A stretch of DNA of 64,000 nt from Pantoea coffeiphila (GCF_016909495.1 NZ_JAFBFW010000005.1:248001-312000), one strand, 5' to 3'; shown: positions 36,238 through 45,681, numbered from the stretch's first letter. Notes: generated from the letters alone by a model not told the origin. Numbers and translations are program-made.

Positions 36238-36380
36238 CATTTCTACAGGACGCAAAAAGGACGGCAGCGACTGCTGCGATATTAACGGTGATGGACAACC
36301 GAAACTGAGAACTGTAGCTACGCCGTTTGTAGCTGAAAAGCTCACCGTTGTGAGTGATGAAGACGAAAAGGAACGAATCG

Positions 36381-36992
36381 ATGATGAAGACTAAGATTGC
36401 TAAAACTCTGATGACTGTACTGGTAGGTTCTGCGCTGGTGGGCGGTTCTGCAATGGCGGAAGAGTCCATGATGAATAAAGCGCAAAGCTCAGCCGACAGT
36501 GCGGGTTCAAAAATCGATAGCTCTATGAAAAAAGTCGGTAACTACATGGATGACAGTGGCGTGACGGCGAAAGTTAAAGCGGCGCTGGTAGATGACGAAG
36601 CGATTAAAAGTACGGATATCTCCGTTAAAACCCATGAAGGCGTGGTGACGCTAAGCGGCTTTGTATCCTCTCAGGATCAGGCCGAAAAGGCTGTCGCGTT
36701 GGCTAAGGGAATTGAGGGCGTCAAATCCGTCAGCGATAAACTGCACGTAAAAGACAGCACCAAACAGAGCGTGAGCGGTTATGCCGGTGATGCGGCAACG
36801 ACCAGCGAAATTAAAGCTAAACTTTTAGCTGATGACATCGTGCCGTCACGCAACGTGAAGGTTGAAACCACCAACGGCGTGGTCCAGCTTTCCGGTACGG
36901 TGAAAACACAGGCGCAGTCTGAGCGCGCTGAAGGAATTGCCAAAGCCATTGATGGCGTAAAAAGTGTGAAGAACGATCTGAGCGTTAAATAG
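36381..36992 (+). CDS. osmY: Periplasmic hyperosmolarity-inducible protein OsmY
   Basis: 203 aa with a signal peptide (about 1-26, ending AMA) and two BON domains (about 60-125 and 140-203) with the repeated core [16 protein letters not shown] / [17 protein letters not shown]. OsmY is a periplasmic chaperone-like protein induced by high osmolarity and stationary phase. ATG-ATG at 36381 follows AGGA 8 bases upstream; the frame extends back to 36354 but lacks a site there. Confidence 0.95.
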   Translation: MMKTKIAKTLMTVLVGSALVGGSAMAEESMMNKAQSSADSAGSKIDSSMKKVGNYMDDSGVTAKVKAALVDDEAIKSTDISVKTHEGVVTLSGFVSSQDQAEKAVALAKGIEGVKSVSDKLHVKDSTKQSVSGYAGDAATTSEIKAKLLADDIVPSRNVKVETTNGVVQLSGTVKTQAQSERAEGIAKAIDGVKSVKNDLSVK

Positions 36993-37128
36993 CAAAGAGG
37001 ACATTCAGTCAGCCTGCTGTTGCTGAGCTGAAAAACATCCCGGACTGATTCCGGCGGAGGTTAACCAATGCCGGATTATGAAGAGATGCAAGCCGTTCGA
37101 TTTCAACTTTGGTGGTAAGGAGAAGCTT

Positions 37129-37290
37129 ATGTTTCGTTGGGGCATTATCTTTCTGGTTATCGCGCTGATTGCAGCCGCGTTAGGTTTTGGTGGTCTGGCT
37201 GGTACTGCGGCGTGGGCGGCAAAACTCGTCTTCGTCGTGGGTATTATTATCTTCCTGGTAAGTCTGTTTACCGGACGTAAGAAGCTCTAG
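37129..37290 (+). CDS. ytjA: Small membrane protein YtjA (DUF1328)
   Basis: 53 aa, two membrane helices (about 4-22 and 28-47), nearly identical to E. coli YtjA (53 aa) in [20 protein letters not shown] and the VSLF.GRK end. AAGGAG 7 bases before the ATG is an excellent ribosome site and excludes the longer frame from 37078. Follows osmY, as in E. coli; function unknown. Confidence 0.95.
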   Translation: MFRWGIIFLVIALIAAALGFGGLAGTAAWAAKLVFVVGIIIFLVSLFTGRKKL

Positions 37291-37355
37291 CAGCCGAAAC
37301 AATTAAATCGAATTGCAACAAAAAGCAAAAAGCGCCTTACGGGCGTGACTGAGAC

Positions 37356-37394
37356 CAGGTATCCTCTGAGGTTCTTGTGTTAAGAGGATACCTG
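37356..37394 (+). promoter_or_regulatory. 12-bp hairpin covering the yjjU ribosome binding site
   Basis: CAGGTATCCTCT (37356-37367) and AGAGGATACCTG (37383-37394) pair perfectly across a 15-base loop. The AGAGG that would serve as ribosome binding site is in the right arm, and the TTG start of yjjU is 2 bases further on. Folding would hide the site from the ribosome, so translation control is possible. No T-run follows, so it is not a terminator. Confidence 0.6.
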
Positions 37395-37396
37395 AC

Positions 37397-38443
37397 TTGG
37401 GCAAACGCATCCCGATAACCCTCGGCAATATCGCGCCGCTGGGTCTCAAACCTTTCCGACCGGGCACGATGGCCCTGGTGTGTGAAGGCGGTGGGCAGCG
37501 CGGTATCTTCACCGCTGGCGTACTGGATGAATTCCAGCGTGCTCACTTCAATCCTTTCGACCTCCTGCTAGGCACCTCCGCCGGTGCGCAGAATCTTTCT
37601 GCCTACGTTTGCGGTCAGCCCGGCTATGCCCGACGGGTGATCACCCGTTACACCACCAGCAGCCAGTTCTTTAATCCACTGCGCTTTGTGCGCGGCGGCA
37701 ATCTGATCGATCTCGACTGGCTGGTGGATATCACCCGCAAGGAGTTCCCACTGGCGCTGGATGCCGGAGAAAAACTGTTCCGTTCCGGCCGTGAGTTTTA
37801 TATGTGTGCCTGTCGCAGCGACGACTACGCGGCGAACTACTTCTCGCCCGATGCCGACAGCTGGCATGACATTATTAAGGCGTCAAGTGCGATCCCGGGC
37901 CTGTATCGCAATGGGGTGGACCTGTCCGGCGTAAGCTACCTGGACGGTGGCATCACTGATGCAATCCCAGTGCGCGAAGCTGCGCGCCTGGGGGCGGACA
38001 CCATTGTGGTGATCCGTACCGTGCCGTCGCAGATGACCTATACGCCGCAGTGGGTGAAGCGCATTGAGCGCTGGCTGAGCGACAGTGCGCTCCAGCCGCT
38101 GGTGAACATCCTGCAGCTGCACGAGGATAGCTATCATCAGATCCAGAGCTTTATTGATTCCCCACCCGGCGGGCTGCGCGTTATTGAAATCTATCCGCCG
38201 CGTGCGCTGGCCAGTAACGCGCTGGGCAGCCGGGTGGTTTCACTGAATCAGGATTATCATCTGGGCCGCCGCTGTGGGCGTTATTTCCTCGCCACGCTCG
38301 GCCAGTGGCTGGGCGGCAGTCAGCTGCATCCGAAAGCCGTGGTGCCGCCTGCCCCGGTGGCAAACGAACCCGATCGCCAGGGGATCGTTGTCGATCCGGC
38401 GGCGGGCTTTGACAGTGAACTGGATAAAGGATCTCTGGCATGA
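37397..38443 (+). CDS. yjjU: Patatin-like phospholipase family protein YjjU
   Basis: 348 aa. Patatin fold with the oxyanion loop CEGGGQRG, nucleophile elbow GTSAG (Ser about 62) and catalytic Asp in DGGITDAIPV. Homologous to E. coli YjjU from the first residues (MGKRIPITLGNIAPL), so the rare TTG start at 37397 is supported. Its substrate is not established. Overlaps yjjV by 4 bp. Confidence 0.93.
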   Translation: MGKRIPITLGNIAPLGLKPFRPGTMALVCEGGGQRGIFTAGVLDEFQRAHFNPFDLLLGTSAGAQNLSAYVCGQPGYARRVITRYTTSSQFFNPLRFVRGGNLIDLDWLVDITRKEFPLALDAGEKLFRSGREFYMCACRSDDYAANYFSPDADSWHDIIKASSAIPGLYRNGVDLSGVSYLDGGITDAIPVREAARLGADTIVVIRTVPSQMTYTPQWVKRIERWLSDSALQPLVNILQLHEDSYHQIQSFIDSPPGGLRVIEIYPPRALASNALGSRVVSLNQDYHLGRRCGRYFLATLGQWLGGSQLHPKAVVPPAPVANEPDRQGIVVDPAAGFDSELDKGSLA

Positions 38444-39216
38444 GTCTGCAATTTGTTGATACCCACTGCCATTTTGACTTTCCTCCGTTTGTTGGAAATG
38501 AGCAGGAAAGTCTGCGGCTGGCGGCGGAGGCGGGCGTAGAGAAAATTATCGCCGTCAGCGTGTCGGCCGAGCGCTTCGATCGCGTTATGGCGCTGGCCGC
38601 TGAGCATCACTCCGTTTATGCCGCGCTCGGGCTGCACCCGATGGCGATTGACGAGCACGACGATAGTGCTCTGGCCGCGCTGGAGGCGATCCTGCGCCAG
38701 CGGTCTGGCAAGCTGGTCGCGATGGGTGAAATGGGGCTGGATCTGTATATTGAGAATCCGCAGTTCGAACGCCAGCAGGCGGTGCTGGATGCTCAGCTTC
38801 GTCTGGCGCGTGATTACGATCTGCCGGTGATCCTGCATTCACGCCGAACGCACGACCGGCTGGCGCAGCATCTGCGCCGCATTGAAGTGCCGCGCCGTGG
38901 CGTGGTTCATGGTTTTGCCGGTAGCGAGCAGCAGGCGCTGGCGTTTATCCGTGCGGGCTACGCCATCGGCGTGGGCGGCACCATCACCTATCCCCGCGCC
39001 AGTAAAACGCGCAATGCTATCGCTCGCCTGCCGCTGAGTTCGCTGCTGCTGGAAACGGATTCGCCCGATATGCCGCTGCAGGGCTTTCAGGGACAGCCTA
39101 ACCGGCCTGAACGTGTGAAAAACGTCTGGCAGAGCCTGTGCGAACTGCGTTCTGAACCCCCCGAACTGATCGCTGAAACCATCAGAGAAACGACCCGCGC
39201 GCTGTTTGCCCTGTAA
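38440..39216 (+). CDS. yjjV: TatD-family metal-dependent hydrolase YjjV
   Basis: 258 aa. TatD-type TIM-barrel metallohydrolase: FVDTHCHFDF (first metal site), GLHPMAI, GEMGLDLY (bridging Glu), VILHSRR, VVHGFAG and LLETDSPD (last metal Asp). Family members are deoxyribonucleases or D-aminoacyl-tRNA-deacylase-like enzymes. ATGA overlap with yjjU. In E. coli yjjW-yjjI follow before deoC; here they are absent. Confidence 0.94.
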   Translation: MSLQFVDTHCHFDFPPFVGNEQESLRLAAEAGVEKIIAVSVSAERFDRVMALAAEHHSVYAALGLHPMAIDEHDDSALAALEAILRQRSGKLVAMGEMGLDLYIENPQFERQQAVLDAQLRLARDYDLPVILHSRRTHDRLAQHLRRIEVPRRGVVHGFAGSEQQALAFIRAGYAIGVGGTITYPRASKTRNAIARLPLSSLLLETDSPDMPLQGFQGQPNRPERVKNVWQSLCELRSEPPELIAETIRETTRALFAL

Positions 39217-39270
39217 ACGGACTATCCTGAAAGCAGGCGCAGCGCAATTCACTTCCCTCGTCACACCAAA

Positions 39271-39286
39271 TGTTATTATTGTAACA
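39271..39286. promoter_or_regulatory. DeoR operator, upstream copy
   Basis: TGTTATTATTGTAACA, a 16-bp near-palindrome of the DeoR-type TGTTAGAATTCTAACA. It lies 158 bp upstream of a second copy, which allows DNA looping between the two as known for the E. coli deo operators. Confidence 0.8.
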
Positions 39287-39342
39287 TTGCAGTGATATGC
39301 TGCCTGTAACAGACCGATGACAAGGATCGCACACGGATAATG

Positions 39343-39358
39343 TGTGATTTATCTAACA
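39343..39358. promoter_or_regulatory. CRP site candidate, distal, deo promoter
   Basis: TGTGATTTATCTAACA matches TGTGA-N6-TCACA at nine of ten positions. It is centred 52 bp upstream of a second, weaker CRP-like site, close to the spacing at E. coli deoP2, where CytR binds between the two. Confidence 0.65.
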
Positions 39359-39394
39359 TTAAATGCAATAATCCTGAAAGATAAAGCGCCTTAT

Positions 39395-39410
39395 TGTGAC
39401 CTGTGCTGCA
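39395..39410. promoter_or_regulatory. CRP site candidate, proximal, deo promoter
   Basis: TGTGA at 39395 with a poor second half (CTGCA) at the right distance. It lies about 41 bp upstream of the expected start within the DeoR operator at 39429. Support comes mainly from its spacing to the distal site. Confidence 0.4.
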
Positions 39411-39428
39411 AAAATTACTCTATCGTAG

Positions 39429-39444
39429 TGTTACTATTCTAACA
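39429..39444. promoter_or_regulatory. DeoR operator over the deo promoter
   Basis: TGTTACTATTCTAACA, nearly perfect DeoR palindrome. It contains TACTAT, a likely -10, so bound DeoR would block initiation. Both operators are followed by the same ATTGCAG bases. Confidence 0.85.
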
Positions 39445-39501
39445 TTGCAGGGTGGCTGCCGCGTCAGGCCTGACCCTTAATTCCCTTTTCTGGAGAGAAC
39501 C

Positions 39502-40281
39502 ATGTCCGATGTGAAAACCCAGGCGCTGCGCGCGCTGAAACTGATGGATTTAACCACGCTGAATGATGACGACACCGATGCGAAGGTCATTGCCCTTTGC
39601 CATCAGGCGAAATCCCCGGCGGGTAACACGGCGGCAATCTGCATTTACCCACGTTTTATTCCTGTCGCCCGTAAGGCGCTGCGTGAGCAGGGCACCCCTG
39701 AGATCCGTATCGCGACGGTGACCAACTTCCCGCACGGCAATGATGATATTGAGATTGCCCTGGCGGAGACCCGCGCTGCGATTGCCTACGGTGCAGATGA
39801 AGTCGACGTGGTTTTCCCGTATCGCGCGCTGATTGCCGGTAACGAAACGGTCGGTTTTGAGCTGGTCAAAGCCTGTAAAGAGGCCTGTGCGGCGGCTGGC
39901 GTGCTGTTGAAAGTGATTATCGAAACCGGAGAACTGAAAGACCCGGCGCTGATCCGCAAGGCATCGTCTATTGCGATCGATGCCGGTGCTGATTTTATTA
40001 AAACTTCAACCGGTAAAGTGCCGGTGAACGCCACGCCGGAAGTGGCGGAAATTATGATGCGGGTGATTGCCGAGAAGGGCGTGCAGCAGCAGGTTGGCTT
40101 TAAGCCAGCGGGCGGCGTGCGCACTGCCGATGACGCGGCGCTGTATCTGAAGCTGGCCGATGACATTCTGGGCAGCGGCTGGGCCGACGCGCGTCATTTC
40201 CGCTTTGGTGCATCGAGCCTGCTGGCCAGCCTGCTGAATGCGGCGGGTTTTGCCGGGGTGAGCAGCGATAGCAAATATTAA
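39502..40281 (+). CDS. deoC: Deoxyribose-phosphate aldolase
   Basis: 259 aa, same length as E. coli DeoC. Splits 2-deoxyribose-5-phosphate to glyceraldehyde-3-phosphate and acetaldehyde. The Schiff-base lysine is in DFIKTSTGK (about 167), with partner residues in EVDVVFPY and [11 protein letters not shown]. First gene of the deo set; GGAGAG 9 bases before the ATG. The next gene, deoA, is 700 bp away. Confidence 0.97.
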   Translation: MSDVKTQALRALKLMDLTTLNDDDTDAKVIALCHQAKSPAGNTAAICIYPRFIPVARKALREQGTPEIRIATVTNFPHGNDDIEIALAETRAAIAYGADEVDVVFPYRALIAGNETVGFELVKACKEACAAAGVLLKVIIETGELKDPALIRKASSIAIDAGADFIKTSTGKVPVNATPEVAEIMMRVIAEKGVQQQVGFKPAGGVRTADDAALYLKLADDILGSGWADARHFRFGASSLLASLLNAAGFAGVSSDSKY

Positions 40282-40374
40282 TAGTGTATTCGCTTTGATG
40301 GTGCGGGTTTTGCTGGCGTAGCGGATACGGCTGGTCGTGGCTGGAGCGTTAAGGCTTTTGGGTCGAAAGGTCGC

Positions 40375-40419
40375 TTTAGTCGGTTTAGTCGGTTTAGTCG
40401 GTTTAGTCGGTTTAGTCGC
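40375..40419 (+). repeat. 9-bp tandem repeat, five copies
   Basis: TTTAGTCGG repeated four times plus TTTAGTCGC, with degenerate flanking units. Its length can be expected to vary between strains by slippage. Confidence 0.9.
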
Positions 40420-40440
40420 TTTGGTTGTCGTGGGTGTTTC

Positions 40441-40640
40441 GGGTCTCTGCGGTGGCTTGATGGCAGTCCTCGCGCCGCGCTTTGCGCGGTGCCTTCGGCT
40501 CCGGCATCCGGCCTTACGGATCGGCAATGAGCGGGCGTCCTGCCCGCGCATTGCCTGACGTCAGCGTCCCTGCTGCCGTCTCCGGGCCAGTTGCCTTCGC
40601 CTCAGCGCTGCGGATTGCCATCAAGCCACCGCAGAGGCCC
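40441..40640. repeat. MITE- or BIME-like element with ~25-bp terminal inverted repeats
   Basis: 40441-40466 (starting GGGTCTCTGCGGTGGCTTGA) reappears inverted at 40615-40640 with about two mismatches. Inside are a REP-like segment (CATCCGGCCTTACGGAT) and a 12-bp hairpin at 40524-40554. No coding sequence, so it would be non-autonomous. Confidence 0.7.
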
Positions 40641-40835
40641 TTTACTCTCAGGCATTCCAATTGCTGTTTTTCAACGGCTAAACCCGCGGCACAAAGCGGA
40701 CTGGCGGTGTCAGTGGTCGAGTTAATCCGATGTGCATAGCAATTGAACGCAACAGATGCCGGATGCAGCAGACATAGTATTCAAACAAGCAGCAGGTCTG
40801 GTGTTTCACAAAGACGACACTAACGAAACCAAGCG

Positions 40836-40887
40836 GGCTGGCGGTGTCTGTGGCGAGGACCCGCCCTGGACACAGACACCGCCAGCC
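40836..40887. repeat. 17-bp perfect inverted repeat
   Basis: GGCTGGCGGTGTCTGTG and CACAGACACCGCCAGCC pair over 17 bp with an 18-base loop, about 95 bp before deoA. A diverged direct copy of the left arm (GGACTGGCGGTGTCAGTGG) is near 40697. There is no T-run, so it is not a standard terminator. Confidence 0.75.
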
Positions 40888-40981
40888 AGCGTAGATCGCT
40901 ATTCCGGCAGGCGACGCAATGTCATGTAAATAACAAGCACCGAGCCGCCCGGCGGCCACACTAAACTTATTGGGGGTTACC

Positions 40982-42304
40982 GTGTTTCTGCCACAGGAAA
41001 TTATTCGAAAAAAACGTGACGGACAGGCGCTGAGCGAAGAAGAAATCCGCTTCTTCATCAACGGCGTGCGCGACAATACGGTCTCTGAAGGACAAATTGC
41101 CGCGCTGGCAATGACCATCTATTTCCACGACATGTCGCTGCCGGAACGCGTGGCGCTGACCATGGCCATGCGCGACTCCGGATCGGTACTGAACTGGCAG
41201 TCGCTGAACCTCAACGGCCCGATCGTCGACAAACACTCCACCGGCGGCGTCGGCGACGTGACCTCACTGATGCTCGGACCGATGGTCGCCGCGTGCGGCG
41301 GCTATGTGCCGATGATCTCCGGTCGCGGCCTCGGCCACACCGGCGGCACGCTGGACAAGCTGGAAGCGATCCCCGGATTTGATATCTTCCCGCAGGACGA
41401 TCGTTTCCGGCAGATCATTAAAGAGGTTGGCGTGGCGATCATCGGTCAGACCAACTCGCTGGCTCCGGCGGATAAGCGCTTCTACGCTACCCGTGATATC
41501 ACCGCGACGGTGGATTCGATCCCGCTGATCACCGCTTCGATCCTGGCGAAAAAACTGGCCGAAGGGCTGGATGCACTGGTGATGGATGTGAAAGTGGGAT
41601 CGGGGGCGTTTATGCCAACCTTCGAACAGTCCGAACTGCTGGCGCAGTCGATCGTCGGCGTGGCAAACGGCGCGGGCTGTAAAACCACCGCGCTGCTGAC
41701 CGATATGAATCAGGTACTGGCGTCTACCGCCGGTAACGCGCTGGAAGTCCGTGAAGCGGTGCAGTTCCTCACCGGAGAATACCGCAACCCACGCCTGCTG
41801 GAAGTCACCATGGCGCTGTGCGCCGAGATGCTGATTTCCGGTGGCCTGGCGGGCTCGGATGAAGAGGCACAAACCAAACTGCAGACCGTACTGGATAACG
41901 GCCGCGCCGCAGAAATCTTTGCCCGTATGGTTGCCGCACAGAAAGGCCCGACCGATTTTATCGAGCGTATGGACAGCTATTTGCCTGCGCCGATGCTGAG
42001 CAAAGCGGTTTACGCCGATCGAACCGGTATCGTCAGCGCCATGGATACCCGTGCGCTGGGCATGGCGGTCGTATCGATGGGCGGTGGTCGCCGCCGTGCC
42101 AGCGACAGTATTGACTACAGCGTTGGGCTGAGTGACGTCGCGGCCCTTGGCACGGTGGTGGACGGCCAGCAGCCGCTGGCGGTGATCCATGCCTCCAGCG
42201 AAGAGAGCTGGCAGGAAGCCGCTGCCGCCGTCAAAGTGGCGGTCACGCTGTCTGAGACGCAGCCCGAGAAAACACCGGTTATCTATCGCAGAATCTCGCA
42301 ATAA
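40982..42304 (+). CDS. deoA: Thymidine phosphorylase
   Basis: 440 aa, equal to E. coli DeoA. Phosphorolysis of thymidine/deoxyuridine to base and deoxyribose-1-phosphate. Family signature [16 protein letters not shown] and the phosphate-site KHSTGGVGD are intact. The GTG at 40982 ([14 protein letters not shown]) is chosen by alignment and by GGGGG 6 bases upstream; an in-frame TTG at 40970 would remove that site. Confidence 0.97.
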   Translation: MFLPQEIIRKKRDGQALSEEEIRFFINGVRDNTVSEGQIAALAMTIYFHDMSLPERVALTMAMRDSGSVLNWQSLNLNGPIVDKHSTGGVGDVTSLMLGPMVAACGGYVPMISGRGLGHTGGTLDKLEAIPGFDIFPQDDRFRQIIKEVGVAIIGQTNSLAPADKRFYATRDITATVDSIPLITASILAKKLAEGLDALVMDVKVGSGAFMPTFEQSELLAQSIVGVANGAGCKTTALLTDMNQVLASTAGNALEVREAVQFLTGEYRNPRLLEVTMALCAEMLISGGLAGSDEEAQTKLQTVLDNGRAAEIFARMVAAQKGPTDFIERMDSYLPAPMLSKAVYADRTGIVSAMDTRALGMAVVSMGGGRRRASDSIDYSVGLSDVAALGTVVDGQQPLAVIHASSEESWQEAAAAVKVAVTLSETQPEKTPVIYRRISQ

Positions 42305-42367
42305 GCGGTATTCTGTTCTGATCGCATTTTTTTAACGCTCATCGCGACAATCGCGCAGGAGATCAGG

Positions 42368-43594
42368 ATGAAACGTGCATTTATTATGGTGCTTGATTCC
42401 TTTGGAATTGGCTCCAGTAAAGACGCCGATAAATTCGGTGATAAAGGCTCGGATACCCTCGGACACATTGCCGAGGCGTGCTTCAAGGGTGAAGCAGATA
42501 AAGGGCGTAAAGGCCCGCTCAACCTGCCTAATCTGACCAAACTGGGTCTGGGCAAAGCCGCAGAGGCCTCCACGGGTAAATTCCCGCTGGGATTGGATAA
42601 AGACGCGGAAATCATCGGCGCTTACGGCTATGCCAGCGAACTTTCCTCCGGGAAAGATACGCCGTCCGGCCACTGGGAAATCGCCGGCGTGCCGGTGCTG
42701 TTTGACTGGGGCTACTTCAGCGATCTGGAAAACAGCTTCCCGCAGGATCTGCTGGATCTGCTGGTGGAAAAAGCCAACCTGCCGGGCTATCTCGGTAACT
42801 GCCACTCGTCCGGTACGGTGATCCTCGACAAGCTGGGCGAAGAGCATATGAAAACCGGTAAGCCGATTTTCTACACCTCTGCCGACTCGGTGTTCCAGAT
42901 TGCCTGCCACGAAGAGACATTTGGCCTCGATCGTCTTTACGAGCTGTGTGAAATCGCCCGCGAAGTGCTGACCGAAGGCGGCTACAACATTGGCCGCGTG
43001 ATCGCGCGTCCGTTTGTAGGCGATAAGGCCGGGCACTTTGAGCGTACCGGCAACCGTCACGATCTGGCGGTAGAGCCACCGGCACCAACCATCCTGAAAA
43101 AACTGGTGGATGAGCAGGGCGGTGAGGTGATCTCGGTGGGTAAAATTGCCGATATCTATGCTCACGTTGGTATCACTAAAAAAGTGAAAGCCACCGGCCT
43201 GGACGCGCTGTTTGACGCCACCGTGACGGAAATGACCACTGCGCCGGATAACAGCATCGTGTTCACCAACTTCGTTGACTTTGACTCTACCTGGGGCCAC
43301 CGTCGCGACGTTCCGGGCTATGCGGGCGGGCTGGAGCTGTTTGACCGCCGTCTGCCGGAGCTGATGGCGCTGGTGAAAGAGGGCGATATTCTGATCCTCA
43401 CCGCCGACCACGGCTGCGACCCGACCTGGGCCGGTACCGAACACACCCGCGAACATATTCCGGTGCTGATCTATGGTCCTGGCGTGAAGCCAGGCTATCT
43501 GGGCTATAGCGATACTTTTGCCGACATTGGTCAGACGGTTGCCAGCTATTTTGGCCTGTCGCCGATGGACTACGGCAAAAACCTGTTGAAGTAA
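42368..43594 (+). CDS. deoB: Phosphopentomutase
   Basis: 408 aa. Converts (deoxy)ribose-1-phosphate to the 5-phosphate, linking DeoA/DeoD to DeoC. Alkaline-phosphatase-like metal sites: [14 protein letters not shown] at the start and ADHGCDPTW and THTREH-like EHTREHIPV near the end, plus [16 protein letters not shown] before the ATG. 63 bp after deoA. Confidence 0.97.
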   Translation: MKRAFIMVLDSFGIGSSKDADKFGDKGSDTLGHIAEACFKGEADKGRKGPLNLPNLTKLGLGKAAEASTGKFPLGLDKDAEIIGAYGYASELSSGKDTPSGHWEIAGVPVLFDWGYFSDLENSFPQDLLDLLVEKANLPGYLGNCHSSGTVILDKLGEEHMKTGKPIFYTSADSVFQIACHEETFGLDRLYELCEIAREVLTEGGYNIGRVIARPFVGDKAGHFERTGNRHDLAVEPPAPTILKKLVDEQGGEVISVGKIADIYAHVGITKKVKATGLDALFDATVTEMTTAPDNSIVFTNFVDFDSTWGHRRDVPGYAGGLELFDRRLPELMALVKEGDILILTADHGCDPTWAGTEHTREHIPVLIYGPGVKPGYLGYSDTFADIGQTVASYFGLSPMDYGKNLLK

Positions 43595-43639
43595 TGCTGT
43601 CGCTCCAACGGGCGGCAACACGTAATACTACTCATAACC

Positions 43640-43659
43640 GGCCAGGCATCAGCCTGGCC
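43640..43659 (+). other. Intercistronic hairpin between deoB and deoD
   Basis: Perfect 8-bp stem GGCCAGGC / GCCTGGCC with 4-base loop, 20 bp before the deoD start and without a T-run. It may protect mRNA ends or tune deoD expression. Confidence 0.6.
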
Positions 43660-43679
43660 TGATAAATAAGGATTAAAAC

Positions 43680-44399
43680 ATGGCTACGCCTCATATTAAC
43701 GCTGAGATGGGTGATTTCGCTGACGTGGTTCTGATGCCGGGCGACCCGCTTCGCGCGAAGCATATCGCGGAAACCTTCCTGCAGGACGCGGTAGAAGTGA
43801 ACAACGTGCGCGGCATGCTGGGCTATACCGGCACCTATAAGGGCCGCAAAATCTCTGTAATGGGCCACGGCATGGGTATCCCGTCCTGCTCAATCTATGC
43901 GAAAGAGCTGATCACGGAATTCGGCGTGAAGAAAATCATTCGCGTAGGTTCATGCGGTGCGGTACGCGCCGACGTTAAACTGCGCGATGTGGTGATTGGT
44001 ATGGGCGCTTCCACCGATTCCAAAGTGAACCGTATGCGCTTCAAAGACCATGATTTTTCAGCCATTGCTGACTTCGATATGGTGCGCAACGCGGTTGATG
44101 CAGCGAAGGCGCTGGGTGTGGATGCTCGCGTCGGTAACATCTTCTCCGCCGACCTGTTCTATACCCCGGACCCACAGATGTTCGACGTAATGGAGAAATA
44201 CGGCATCCTGGGCGTGGAAATGGAAGCGGCCGGTATCTACGGCGTTGCCGCCGAGTTCGGCGCAAAAGCGCTGGCGATTTGTACCGTGTCCGATCATATC
44301 CGCACTCACGAGCAGACTACTGCTGCCGAGCGCCAGACAACCTTCAGCGATATGGTTGTGATCGCGCTGGAGTCGGTTCTGCTGGGCGATAAAGAGTAA
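43680..44399 (+). CDS. deoD: Purine-nucleoside phosphorylase DeoD
   Basis: 239 aa, same as E. coli. Hexameric phosphorylase of purine (deoxy)nucleosides. Signature [17 protein letters not shown], substrate region [13 protein letters not shown] and catalytic Asp in TVSDHI. AAGGA 7 bases before ATG. Last gene of the deo set; yjjJ, which follows in E. coli, is here in the tRNA islet. Confidence 0.97.
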   Translation: MATPHINAEMGDFADVVLMPGDPLRAKHIAETFLQDAVEVNNVRGMLGYTGTYKGRKISVMGHGMGIPSCSIYAKELITEFGVKKIIRVGSCGAVRADVKLRDVVIGMGASTDSKVNRMRFKDHDFSAIADFDMVRNAVDAAKALGVDARVGNIFSADLFYTPDPQMFDVMEKYGILGVEMEAAGIYGVAAEFGAKALAICTVSDHIRTHEQTTAAERQTTFSDMVVIALESVLLGDKE

Positions 44400-44408
44400 T
44401 TTCCCGCT

Positions 44409-44430
44409 GAGGCTGGCATTCGCCAGCCTC
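44409..44430 (+). terminator. Hairpin terminator after deoD
   Basis: Perfect 9-bp stem GAGGCTGGC / GCCAGCCTC with ATTC loop, 9 bp after the stop. Only three Ts follow a few bases later. It lies between convergent genes. Confidence 0.65.
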
Positions 44431-44456
44431 GCTGTTTCCCACTTTCTTGCGCGTTT

Positions 44457-44849
44457 TTAGCCGCAGTTATGTGCAATCTTCAACTGGTTGACGTCGAAAA
44501 CACTGTCATCAGCCGCGGAGAATACCGCCAGACCGGTCACTTTTTTCTGCGGTTTAAGCTTCCCTTTGGTCAGCGCCTCCTGAACCCGGGCAACCGGAAA
44601 TTCTTTGCCCTCGCGGGAATAACCGCGCAGGCAAATAGTATTCAGATCGACCGAATTTGACGTCAGGTTTTCCAACGTGACCTCGAAGGTTTTTCCGTAG
44701 TTGTTAAGATCGCCCTCAGACCTTGAAGTCTGCTCTTTCTCGGTCGCGTAGACGGTGAGGCCTTTTGGAACGCTGTCAGCAAAGGCCGCGCTGGAAAAAT
44801 ACAAGCCTGCTGTGGCGATCAGAACGGCAATCAGAGAGTTCCGTTGCAT
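44457..44849 (-). CDS. Periplasmic protein of the DUF4354 type
   Basis: 130 aa from the ATG with AAGGAG 7 bases upstream; the longer frame to 44945 adds unlike sequence. Signal peptide about 1-23 (ending AFA), then a small beta-rich domain: LTVYATEKEQTSRSEGDLNNYGKTFEVTLENLTSNSVDLNTICLRGY, shown here only in part as family resemblance, with two cysteines (CLRG and the C-terminal HNCG) that could form a disulfide. Resembles the DUF4354 group of enterobacterial exported proteins; function unknown. It occupies the place where E. coli has lplA. Confidence 0.7.
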   Translation of the reverse strand: MQRNSLIAVLIATAGLYFSSAAFADSVPKGLTVYATEKEQTSRSEGDLNNYGKTFEVTLENLTSNSVDLNTICLRGYSREGKEFPVARVQEALTKGKLKPQKKVTGLAVFSAADDSVFDVNQLKIAHNCG

Positions 44850-44970
44850 ATGTTTCTCCTTAAGTTTACTGGGTGCACAAAGGCGGCGCTTATGCGCCTT
44901 ACCGGTAAACAACATGCTGTGGAACGGGGAATCTGTACAGGACACGAAGAGCTATTCCAGAGGAATAGCT

Positions 44971-45681
44971 CTATTTGTTGGTGGGGGCTTTTGGTGAGTC
45001 TTTTACGTCATCGGCGGCGGGAGAATCGCTCTCGGTTTCGCTTTCAGTATCGCCGTCGCTGTCTTCACGGAGGGGATTATTCGCGGTTAGCAGGAACGGC
45101 GATTGCTGCCAGCGGGTGCGGCGATCGCGCAGCAGGGTGCGGCTGAGAATAATACCGATAGCCAGCGCCAGCAGCATCATCAGCCGCAGGATGTTGGTCG
45201 TGTTATCCACCTGCTTGGCTTCGGTGACCAGTACGTGGGTATCCAGGGTAACGCGCAGAAAGCCGCGTGGGCCATCTTTACTGGTCAGCGGCTGGACAAT
45301 CTGGTGATTGAAGTAGCTACCGGCACGCTGGCCGTCCAGCGCCAGGCGGTCGCGCACGTTGATGGTTTCGCCGCTGCGGGCGAGCAGGCTGCCGTCATCA
45401 TCGTAGACCGCCGCGTCGAGAATACGGCTTTCATGGGTCAGCTGGTCAAGCGTGTCGACGATTTTCTGGTGATTATCGTCGCTGTTTTCCATCAGCGGCG
45501 TCAGGGTCCACGCTACCTGGCGGGTCAGCGTCTGGGCCAGTTCTTCAACCTGCCCCGAGCGGGCCATCTGGCGGCCAAGACTGAACCAGGACGCGCCCTG
45601 CATCAGCACCACCAGCAGCGCCAGGCAGATCAGCACAATCACCGTTCGATGCAGGCGGAATTTAAGTTTGGCTTTTGCCAT
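44971..45681 (-). CDS. ytjB: YtjB/Smp family membrane protein
   Basis: 236 aa. Two membrane helices (about 12-32 and 165-182) enclose a periplasmic domain (VYDDDGSLLARSGE, GFLRVTLDTHVL), followed by an acidic, Ser/Asp/Glu-rich cytoplasmic tail that is low in complexity. Divergent from serB with about 125 bp between, as E. coli ytjB/serB. Named Smp for serB membrane protein; role not established. Confidence 0.92.
   Translation of the reverse strand: MAKAKLKFRLHRTVIVLICLALLVVLMQGASWFSLGRQMARSGQVEELAQTLTRQVAWTLTPLMENSDDNHQKIVDTLDQLTHESRILDAAVYDDDGSLLARSGETINVRDRLALDGQRAGSYFNHQIVQPLTSKDGPRGFLRVTLDTHVLVTEAKQVDNTTNILRLMMLLALAIGIILSRTLLRDRRTRWQQSPFLLTANNPLREDSDGDTESETESDSPAADDVKDSPKAPTNK

Larger units (their letters stand above)
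40282..40981. other. 700-bp repeat-rich gap inside the deo gene set
   Basis: In E. coli deoC and deoA are about 130 bp apart. Here the gap contains a 9-bp tandem repeat (40375-40419), a 200-bp element with 25-bp inverted ends (40441-40640) and a 17-bp perfect inverted repeat (40836-40887). No gene is supported. A hidden promoter for deoABD may lie within. Confidence 0.7.

Noticed and set aside
40006-40551. Minus-strand frame with a Lys-Pro-Thr repeat
   Set aside because: The repeat is just the translation of the 9-bp tandem DNA repeat, and the rest lies antisense to deoC.
42332-43621. 429-codon minus-strand frame opposite deoB
   Set aside because: Mirror of the highly conserved deoB gene.
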